From: Parvularculaceae bacterium
GTDB taxonomy: Bacteria > Pseudomonadota > Alphaproteobacteria > Caulobacterales > Parvularculaceae
Direction of reading: 5' to 3'
Assembly (NCBI GenBank): GCA_027080545.1
Contig: JALWRV010000112.1
Location: 1 to 27,224, forward strand
Length of the DNA stretch: 27,224 nucleotides
The position numbers were made by a program, and so were the translations under genes. Positions 21,984 through 27,224 of this stretch are shown piece after piece. A model generated the notes under the pieces. It was not told the DNA's origin. It did not search any database and worked only from the letters and a program-made list of their open reading frames with translations. Every line of letters begins with the position of its first letter. Within the stretch, counting starts at the first letter, position 1.

Positions 21984-22943
21984 ATGATAATCAAAATATT
22001 GGTGATGAAAATGGGAAAATTATCGATCAAACGGGTTGCCTTGTCTGCTTTGCTGCCACTCTTGGCAGGGGCCCTATGGACCGGCGGTGTGGCTCAGGCG
22101 TCCGGTGGCGGGACAAGAGAACCGGTTGAAGTGGAATGGTCTTTCAATGGACCTTTTGGCCACTATGACAAAGCGGCCGTCCAGCGGGGGTTTCAGGTCT
22201 ATAAGCAAGTTTGTTCTTCGTGCCATTCTTTGAAATTTGTCGCCTTTCGCCATCTTGGAGAAAAAGGCGGGCCGTTTCATGCGGATAAATGCCCCGCTGG
22301 ATTTCCTGACAATATTGATTGCGCCAATCCGGTCGAGAATCCGGCGGTAAAAGCGATTGCCGCGGAATATGATATTGTTGATGGACCTGATGAAAGCGGC
22401 GATATGTTCACCCGTCCGGGAACACCGGCCGATTATTTCCCTAATCCCTATCCCAACAAACAGATGGCCATTTTGGCCAATGGCGTGGTGCCGCCAGACC
22501 TTTCGCTGATGGCTAAGGCACGTGCAGGGGGACCAGACTATATCTACAGCCTGTTGACGGGGTTTGAGGAAGCGCCAGACCATGTGGATATTGGCCCGGG
22601 GGTCTATTATAATCCGTATTTTCCTGGGGACCTTTCTTCTGCCATCAAACCGGAATATTTGGACGAGCACGGCCATCCGAAAGAAGGCATACATGTGCCC
22701 GAAGGGGGCGTGTTGAAAATGAAGCCGCCTTTGGTGGATAATATTGTAGATTATGCTGACGAAGAAATTCCCGAGACTGTAGACCAATATGCCAAAGATG
22801 TTGGGCAATTTTTAATGTGGGTGGCGGAGCCAAAAATGGAATCGCGCAAGCAAACGGGATTGATGGTGCTGGTCTATTTGTTGATTTTCGGCGGTATTGT
22901 TTATGCTTCCTATCGTCAAATATGGTCGAAGGATGAGCATTAA
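21984..22943 (+). CDS. petC: Cytochrome c1 subunit of complex III
   Basis: Cytochrome c1 accepts electrons from the Rieske protein and passes them to a soluble or membrane cytochrome c. The roughly 319-residue product starts with a Sec signal (RVALSALLPLLAGALW, cleavage near AQA), carries the covalent haem motif CSSCH (77-81), the axial Met in LKMKPPL (about 245), and a single C-terminal anchor helix (TGLMVLVYLLIFGGIVYAS) with a short cytoplasmic tail. Starts at 21981 (GTG), 21984 and 22014 are all possible; 21984 was chosen because GGGGCGG is just upstream, but the signal peptide fits best with the later one. Last gene of petABC, closed by the hairpin at 22975-23010. Very secure identity. 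Confidence 0.96.
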   Translation: MIIKILVMKMGKLSIKRVALSALLPLLAGALWTGGVAQASGGGTREPVEVEWSFNGPFGHYDKAAVQRGFQVYKQVCSSCHSLKFVAFRHLGEKGGPFHADKCPAGFPDNIDCANPVENPAVKAIAAEYDIVDGPDESGDMFTRPGTPADYFPNPYPNKQMAILANGVVPPDLSLMAKARAGGPDYIYSLLTGFEEAPDHVDIGPGVYYNPYFPGDLSSAIKPEYLDEHGHPKEGIHVPEGGVLKMKPPLVDNIVDYADEEIPETVDQYAKDVGQFLMWVAEPKMESRKQTGLMVLVYLLIFGGIVYASYRQIWSKDEH

Positions 22944-22974
22944 ACAGAAGCAAGACATCATCCGAGGTAATGTA

Positions 22975-23010
22975 GATAAAACCGCTTCTCGGATGAGGAG
23001 CGGTTTTATC
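22975..23010. terminator. Strong, symmetric terminator after petC
   Basis: A 16-base stem (GATAAAACCGCTTCTC with GAGGAGCGGTTTTATC, one G-U wobble) has a GGAT loop. The A-run before and the T-run after make it a possible terminator in either direction. It ends petABC 31 bases after the petC stop. Confidence 0.88.
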
Positions 23011-23023
23011 TGTTGGAGCGCTT

Positions 23024-23434
23024 GTGGACGCTGAACTGATAGGGTTGTTTACGCAGGAAGGCCGTGAAACCGAAGCGCGGGGGCTGGCGGCGGCGTTTGC
23101 GTTGGTAGCCTATGCTGATGCCCATCTTGATCCGCGTGAAATATTGCGATTTGAAGATTTGACTTTACGCGACCCATTTTTGGTCAATTTGGCCAATGAT
23201 TATATAATCAACTGTTTCCAGTCCTTTTGTGATCAGCTGAGCACCCATTACGCCGAAGGAAAGGCGCGGGCCTTGCAGGCTATTGCTGAGGCCGCCTTGG
23301 TACCGGGCGTGCGTACGGCGCTTGTTCGTGTGGTGCAATTGGCGGTGGTGGCAGATTTTCGTTTGGCAGAGCAGGAAGAATTGATGTTAGACGAAATTGC
23401 GGCGGCGGCGGGTCTACCGCGGGACCGACTATAG
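23024..23434 (+). CDS. TerB-like small helical protein
   Basis: A 136-residue, all-helical acidic protein. Two similar halves can be read, AFALVAYADAHLDPREILRFEDL and VVQLAVVADFRLAEQEELMLDEI, each with the Asp/Glu spacing (aDg.ld..E...) of the TerB/tellurite-resistance-like domain, which is widespread in proteins of unknown function and in DnaJ-like co-chaperones. No J domain or other ter genes are present, so tellurite resistance should not be assumed. The start is GTG at 23024, with TTGGAG six bases upstream; no ATG fits. It lies right after the petC terminator and 11 bases before mtnP, so these two probably form one transcript, with this gene expressed by its own promoter or by readthrough. 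Fold call moderate, function unknown. Confidence 0.7.
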   Translation: MDAELIGLFTQEGRETEARGLAAAFALVAYADAHLDPREILRFEDLTLRDPFLVNLANDYIINCFQSFCDQLSTHYAEGKARALQAIAEAALVPGVRTALVRVVQLAVVADFRLAEQEELMLDEIAAAAGLPRDRL

Positions 23435-23445
23435 GAAAGTGTTAG

Positions 23446-24327
23446 ATGTCTATGGATAAAACAGTGTTAGGTGTTATCGGCGGGAGCGGCCTATACGCCA
23501 TGGAGGCTTTGGAAGACCGCAAGATTATTGATATGAAAACCCCGTGGGGGATCCCCTCAGCGCCATTGGTGCGCGGCACCTTATCCGGGGTTGATATTGT
23601 CTTTCTCTCCCGCCATGGGCCGGGCCACGCGATACCACCGGGAGAGATTAATTATCGCGCCAATATTGATGCGCTGAAGCGGGCGGGGGTTACGGATATA
23701 TTATCGCTTTCTGCTTGTGGTTCTTTTGAGGAGGCGTTGGCGCCGGGCACTTTCGTTTTGGTGGACCAATTTATAGATCGCACCAAAGGACGGGCTTCGA
23801 GCTTTTTTACTACGGGGGTGGTGGCCCATGTTTCTATGGCGGATCCGGTTTGTCCAAAGCTCGTAGAGGCGTTAGCGGCCTCTTGTGAGGCTTTAGCCAT
23901 TCCATATCGCAAAGGGGGCACCTATCTGGTGATGGAGGGGCCTCAATTTTCTACCCGCGCTGAAAGTCAGCTCTATAAAAGCTGGGGGTGCAGCGTTATT
24001 GGCATGACCAATATGCCGGAAGCCAAGCTCGCGCGCGAGGCTGAATTACCCTATGCCAGTGTGGCTATGGTAACCGATTATGATTGCTGGCGCCCCCGTG
24101 ATGAGGTTGATATTGGTGATATTTTGCGGGTGATGGGGGAAAATGTTTCTCATGCTCAACGCCTGATTAGCGATGTTGCTCCGCGTCTTGGGCCTACACG
24201 CCAGCCCTCGCCAGCCAATATTGAAACCGTGTTGGATTACGCGCTGATCACCGCCCCAGAGGCGCGAGACCCAGCGCTAATGGCAAAGCTGGATGCGGTT
24301 GCCGGGCGTATATTATCTAAAAAATAG
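23446..24327 (+). CDS. mtnP: S-methyl-5'-thioadenosine phosphorylase
   Basis: MtnP cleaves 5'-methylthioadenosine with phosphate to adenine and 5-methylthioribose-1-phosphate, clearing a by-product of polyamine and N-acylhomoserine-lactone synthesis. The 293 residues show the trimeric purine nucleoside phosphorylase-type fold markers: GVIGGSGLY at the N-terminus, phosphate-binding SRHGPGHAIPPGEINYRANI, GPQFSTRAESQLYK, the substrate motif GMTNMPEAKLAREAELPYAS and the catalytic Asp in TDYDCWRP. GGAAAG is six bases before the start. mtnP near petABC is a recurrent alphaproteobacterial arrangement, often with apt, which is not present here. It ends convergently 13 bases from the PilZ gene. Very secure; purine-nucleoside phosphorylase of other specificity is the only alternative. 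Confidence 0.95.
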   Translation: MSMDKTVLGVIGGSGLYAMEALEDRKIIDMKTPWGIPSAPLVRGTLSGVDIVFLSRHGPGHAIPPGEINYRANIDALKRAGVTDILSLSACGSFEEALAPGTFVLVDQFIDRTKGRASSFFTTGVVAHVSMADPVCPKLVEALAASCEALAIPYRKGGTYLVMEGPQFSTRAESQLYKSWGCSVIGMTNMPEAKLAREAELPYASVAMVTDYDCWRPRDEVDIGDILRVMGENVSHAQRLISDVAPRLGPTRQPSPANIETVLDYALITAPEARDPALMAKLDAVAGRILSKK

Positions 24328-24340
24328 GCTTGTGATTGGC

Positions 24341-25051
24341 CTAGCCCCGGCTAATGACTCGTAGGCTTTGCTGCAGGCGTGTGTGGCGCTGGCGTGAAAA
24401 ATCGGCGGGACTGAGAAGTTTTCCCCCATCAAACCTTTGGCTCTTATCTTCGCTATCACGCGCAATAGTGGGATCTTCAATCGAGCCGAGAATGACAAAA
24501 CCATAGCCTTTCCGGGTTCGGCGCACAGCTTGACACCGCATACGGCCAATTTGCACTTGATCGCCCACCTTTAAATGGGAATGGTTCATTTCCACAGAAA
24601 CGCCTGTAAGGGAGATATCAACAATTGAACAAGGAACATGGAGGTTTTTGTCAATCAGACAAAAGGATTTTTCCGAATAGGATTGTACTCTCTTTGCGGA
24701 GCGGCGACTGAAGGCCTTATTGTCTTCATGGACGAGTCCATGCTGGCGAGCCAATTCAATCGTTAACCCTTCCACAAGACGCTCCCGGCGATTATGAGAG
24801 AGGCTTAGGCTCATCCCGTAAATATGGCCGATACGCCGACGGATGGTGCCTTCCAACCGATCAATGCCTTGTACATAAATAACCACATTATCGTTTGGGG
24901 CGAGCATGGCCTTAGAATAAAAGGATAAATTACCGGCCGACATCGCAAAAATGGTCGCCGGATATTCAATTGAGCCGGCCACAACAATGATAGCGGAATG
25001 TTGCAGCATAACGCGTCGATAGCGTCTCTGGTCTTTTGAAATATCATCCAT
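24341..25051 (-). CDS. Tandem PilZ-domain protein, probable c-di-GMP receptor
   Basis: A 236-residue cytoplasmic protein with two PilZ-like units. The second is complete: RRSAKR (116-121) supplies the RxxxR-type arginines and DISLTG (145-150) the DxSxxG motif for c-di-GMP. The first has RRYRR (9-13) but AMSAGN (36-41) in place of DxSxxG, so it is degenerate and may act in dimerisation. A charged Arg/Ser-rich tail follows. The start at 25051 is chosen because GGGAGG lies nine bases upstream; the frame to 25078 runs through that site. PilZ proteins act on EPS synthesis, motility or adhesion, but this one is over 7 kb from the EPS block. Domain call strong; ligand binding inferred from motif. 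Confidence 0.85.
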   Translation of the reverse strand: MDDISKDQRRYRRVMLQHSAIIVVAGSIEYPATIFAMSAGNLSFYSKAMLAPNDNVVIYVQGIDRLEGTIRRRIGHIYGMSLSLSHNRRERLVEGLTIELARQHGLVHEDNKAFSRRSAKRVQSYSEKSFCLIDKNLHVPCSIVDISLTGVSVEMNHSHLKVGDQVQIGRMRCQAVRRTRKGYGFVILGSIEDPTIARDSEDKSQRFDGGKLLSPADFSRQRHTRLQQSLRVISRG

Positions 25052-25221
25052 CTCAAATTGCCTCCCTTGAGGACACAACCTTAGGTAGAAATTATTGATA
25101 TTGTTCTAACAAAGCGGGAAATTTCACGCATCCCTCTGATTTTATGGGGTTTATCACAGCCAGACCGTTGATTAAGAAGGGTTTGACCGGCTGTTAACCC
25201 TATGGGGCTAGATAGTCTTCT

Positions 25222-25950
25222 ATGGGTAAGCACATTCAATTAGGCAGATTTTTCGCCATCTTGGTTCTGGGTTTGTGGGCTGCGGGCGGGGTGTATGCGC
25301 GCGCTCAGGCGCAAATATCCGGTTTTGCCCCCTATGGTCCGCCATCAAATTTTCAAGCGTTGGACGCGTTTAACGCCTTAGCCACCGATCTTATTCTGCA
25401 AGGACGTGAAGGTCGTCCGGTCAGTGAAGCCGAGATGAGTACCAGTGCCATCGCTCTAGACCTCAACCTGTCCGAATGTGTGTGGACCCAACAGCCGAAA
25501 ATTAATCCGGCGGAAAATCGTCTCGCCACAAATTGGGGATATTTATGCCGGTTTAATCTGGTGGCCATGAATGAGCCGGCTTTTGATACGATCGGTTTTT
25601 TCATTCATGACGGTATTGATTGGCGCTATTTTGGGCGTGTGGAATCCTCGGTCAATGTAGACAATGTAGTGTTGGCAGATTTTCACAAATTGCGCCAGCA
25701 ACCTTTGGCAATCAGCCCTTATAGTTTGAATAGCCAAACGCATTATCGTTTTCGCGATGGTTATGATATTTCAAAGGACCCTTATGGCACGGCGGCATCG
25801 ATCTATTGGAAAGACCCGTATGATGCCGATGCCAAACCGGGGGAGATCACACGCAATGGCTATGAACGCCTGAATAATCCGACAGCTAAACGCCTAGATG
25901 ATGCCATTGAAAACCCCCGAGGCACTGAGTTTCAAAAACTCCCGCAATAG
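25222..25950 (+). CDS. Unknown exported protein
   Basis: No family recognised. The 242 residues begin with a Sec signal peptide (basic MGKHIQLGR, hydrophobic FFAILVLGLWAAGGVYA, cleavage near ARA-QA). The mature part is soluble, rich in Tyr, Trp and Asn, with two cysteines (SECVW, YLCRF) spaced to form a disulfide, and no repeat, lipobox or membrane anchor. Phrases such as GFFIHDGIDWRYFG suggest a compact beta-rich periplasmic domain. No clear ribosome-binding site precedes the ATG. It runs divergent from the PilZ gene across 170 bases and ends five bases from the convergent rhomboid gene. Likely periplasmic or secreted; role unknown. Confidence 0.75.
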   Translation: MGKHIQLGRFFAILVLGLWAAGGVYARAQAQISGFAPYGPPSNFQALDAFNALATDLILQGREGRPVSEAEMSTSAIALDLNLSECVWTQQPKINPAENRLATNWGYLCRFNLVAMNEPAFDTIGFFIHDGIDWRYFGRVESSVNVDNVVLADFHKLRQQPLAISPYSLNSQTHYRFRDGYDISKDPYGTAASIYWKDPYDADAKPGEITRNGYERLNNPTAKRLDDAIENPRGTEFQKLPQ

Positions 25951-25955
25951 GCAGA

Positions 25956-26543
25956 TCAAAAGAAACTGACCAAATTGGGTGTGAGGATCATAAATAACAC
26001 AATACCCGCCAAAGCGCCGCCGAGATGGGCTTCATGGGCGGTGCGCCCTTGCCCCCCCATAGCAACGCTGGAATAAGCGATGAAAAGCCCGGCAAAGGCA
26101 AAGGCCGGGATGGGAATAAGACCGAAAATATAGAGCATGGTCATGGGGGCGTAGAGGCAAAAAGCCAACAACAAGCCGGATATGGCTCCCGAAGCGCCCA
26201 GAGACATATAGTCCGGATTTTTGCGATTAAAAAAAATGGTCAAGGCTTTGGCCCCGAATAAAGAGCCGAAATAAAGAATGGCAAATTTAGTGGTGCCCAT
26301 TAAATATTCTAACGCTGGACCAAAGAAAAACAGGGTGAACATGTTGAACAAAAGGTGCATGGGATCACCATGCAAGAACCCTGACGATAGCAAACGATGA
26401 TATTGATGGTCCCGTAAGACCGAACTCATGTGAAAAATATTTTGCTCCAGAAAGGCACGATTGGTAAAAGCATAGAGCGAGACCAAAATATTGACAGCTA
26501 ATAGGGAATAGCTAAGCGGTGCTTCCGAGAGGCTAAACTGCAT
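25956..26543 (-). CDS. Rhomboid-family intramembrane serine protease
   Basis: A six-helix membrane protease of 195 residues that cuts substrates inside the bilayer. The catalytic dyad is visible: Ser118 in LGASGAISG and His173 in EAHLGGALAG, with the oxyanion residue Asn67 in HLLFNMF and the HGDPMHLLFN helix-2 motif. There is no extra N-terminal cytoplasmic or zinc domain, so it is a minimal rhomboid. AAGGAA lies eight bases before the ATG. The gene follows ychF by 11 bases on the same strand and is probably co-transcribed. Bacterial substrates are rarely known; quality control or processing of membrane proteins is inferred. Secure family call. Confidence 0.93.
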   Translation of the reverse strand: MQFSLSEAPLSYSLLAVNILVSLYAFTNRAFLEQNIFHMSSVLRDHQYHRLLSSGFLHGDPMHLLFNMFTLFFFGPALEYLMGTTKFAILYFGSLFGAKALTIFFNRKNPDYMSLGASGAISGLLLAFCLYAPMTMLYIFGLIPIPAFAFAGLFIAYSSVAMGGQGRTAHEAHLGGALAGIVLFMILTPNLVSFF

Positions 26544-26554
26544 GAGTAAATTCC

Positions 26555-27224
26555 TTAAGTGTTAAACCGGAAATGCATTACGTCTCCGTCCTGCACCACA
26601 TAATCCTTGCCCTCAAGGCGTAGCTTACCAGCTTCGCGGGCGCCAGCCTCGCCATTATAGGTGATATAATCATCATAGGCGATCGTTTCAGCCCGGATAA
26701 AGCCTTTTTCAAAATCTGTATGAATAACCCCGGCGGCCTGTGGGGCGGTCGCTCCGCATTTGACCGTCCACGCATGGGCCTCTTTGGGGCCGACGGTAAA
26801 AAATGTTTGTAACCCCAACAAACCATAGCCTGTATGAATCAGGCGATTAAGCCCCGGTTCTTCGAGCCCAAGGCTTTCGAGATATTCTTGCTGCTCATCC
26901 TCATCAAGCTGCGCCAGTTCAGCCTCAATACGGGCTGAAATGACCACACAGGCGGCCCCTTCTTTTTCACTGCGTTTTTCAACCGTGTGAGAAAAATCAT
27001 TGCCTGTAGCGGCGGCTGCTTCATCCACATTGGCGACAAAAAGAACGGGTTTTTGGGTCAATAGCTGCAACATGCGCCATTTTTTTTGCTCGTCTTTACT
27101 GATCTCCACGCTTCGGGCTGGTTTTCCATCCCGTAGCGCTTCCAGCGCTCGCTCGATAAGTGGAATAATTTCTTTGGCTTCTTTATCTTGGCCAGTTGCC
27201 TTTTTCTTCAAGGCAGGCAGGCGC
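26555..27224 (-). CDS. ychF: Redox-regulated ATPase YchF/OLA1, 3' part only
   Basis: YchF is a ribosome-associated Obg-family P-loop protein that prefers ATP over GTP. About 223 C-terminal residues are present; the frame stays open to the window edge, so the G1-G3 motifs lie outside. Visible parts: the G4-equivalent KPVLFVANVDE (the NxxE that replaces NKxD and explains ATP preference), the helical insert, LIHTGYGLLGLQTFFTVGPKEAHAWTV, and the C-terminal TGS domain ending GKDYVVQDGDVMHFRFNT. These segments are diagnostic. No sign of frameshift. The rhomboid gene follows 11 bases downstream. The TTG at 27211 is internal and not a real start. Confidence 0.96.
   Translation of the reverse strand, partial: RLPALKKKATGQDKEAKEIIPLIERALEALRDGKPARSVEISKDEQKKWRMLQLLTQKPVLFVANVDEAAAATGNDFSHTVEKRSEKEGAACVVISARIEAELAQLDEDEQQEYLESLGLEEPGLNRLIHTGYGLLGLQTFFTVGPKEAHAWTVKCGATAPQAAGVIHTDFEKGFIRAETIAYDDYITYNGEAGAREAGKLRLEGKDYVVQDGDVMHFRFNT

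Noticed and set aside
22074..22808. 244-residue minus-strand open frame
   Set aside because: It lies wholly antisense to petC, whose identity is certain, and its translation has no family resemblance.
23024..23434. Tellurite-resistance function for the TerB-like gene
   Set aside because: No other ter genes are present and the fold is widespread in unrelated proteins.
24342..24353. TAGCC-CC-GGCTA as terminator between mtnP and the PilZ gene
   Set aside because: The five-base stem has a two-base loop, no T-run, and overlaps coding sequence of the PilZ gene.

Overview
The window looks like a chromosomal segment of an alphaproteobacterium with medium base composition. The pointers are a DksA with an incomplete cysteine set, a petABC cytochrome bc1 operon near hemF and a TrmL-type methyltransferase, an mtnP gene just after petC, and a PEP-CTERM/XrtA-type exopolysaccharide (EPS) locus of the kind seen in Kordiimonadales/Sphingomonadales-like lineages. 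The genus cannot be fixed from the sequence. No rRNA, tRNA, CRISPR array or insertion sequence was recognised.

Layout. (1) 1-3208: the 3' end of a secreted GEVEDY/DUF11 protein, a phage-type GH24 lysozyme with a C-terminal membrane anchor (minus strand), dksA, and a MAPEG membrane protein. (2) 3192-17173: the polysaccharide region. A 730-residue glycosyltransferase fused to a WalW-like deacetylase runs leftwards. Divergently, a nine-gene block runs rightwards: phosphoglycosyl transferase, export lipoprotein, chain-length determinant, tyrosine autokinase, outer-membrane beta-barrel, AAA ATPase, polysaccharide deacetylase, FemAB-like protein and glycosyltransferase. This matches the conserved gene order of XrtA-associated EPS loci, but the exosortase expected after the last glycosyltransferase is not here. 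Its place is taken by a small four-helix membrane protein and a strong terminator. (3) 17250-19759: hemF, an unknown two-helix membrane protein, and trmL. (4) 20049-24327: petA-petB-petC, a strong hairpin terminator, a TerB-like gene and mtnP. (5) 24341-27224: a tandem-PilZ protein, an unknown exported protein, a rhomboid protease and the 3' part of ychF.

How the genes work together. The EPS genes encode most steps from lipid-linked initiation, through chain-length control by a Wzc-like split kinase system, to outer-membrane export and deacetylation. No Wzx flippase, Wzy polymerase or exosortase is present in the window, so the pathway must be completed elsewhere. A near-consensus sigma-54 (-24/-12) promoter lies upstream of the first gene with an inverted repeat at enhancer distance, which suggests activator-controlled expression. 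The tandem PilZ protein could connect c-di-GMP to surface properties, but nothing in the sequence ties it to this locus. The right half is housekeeping respiration, haem synthesis and methylthioadenosine salvage. Several intergenic regions hold clear inverted repeats (petA leader, hemF leader, the gap after the phosphoglycosyl transferase, and just after the last EPS glycosyltransferase) that the genes do not explain.

All family assignments come from motif recognition by eye; no database search was run.
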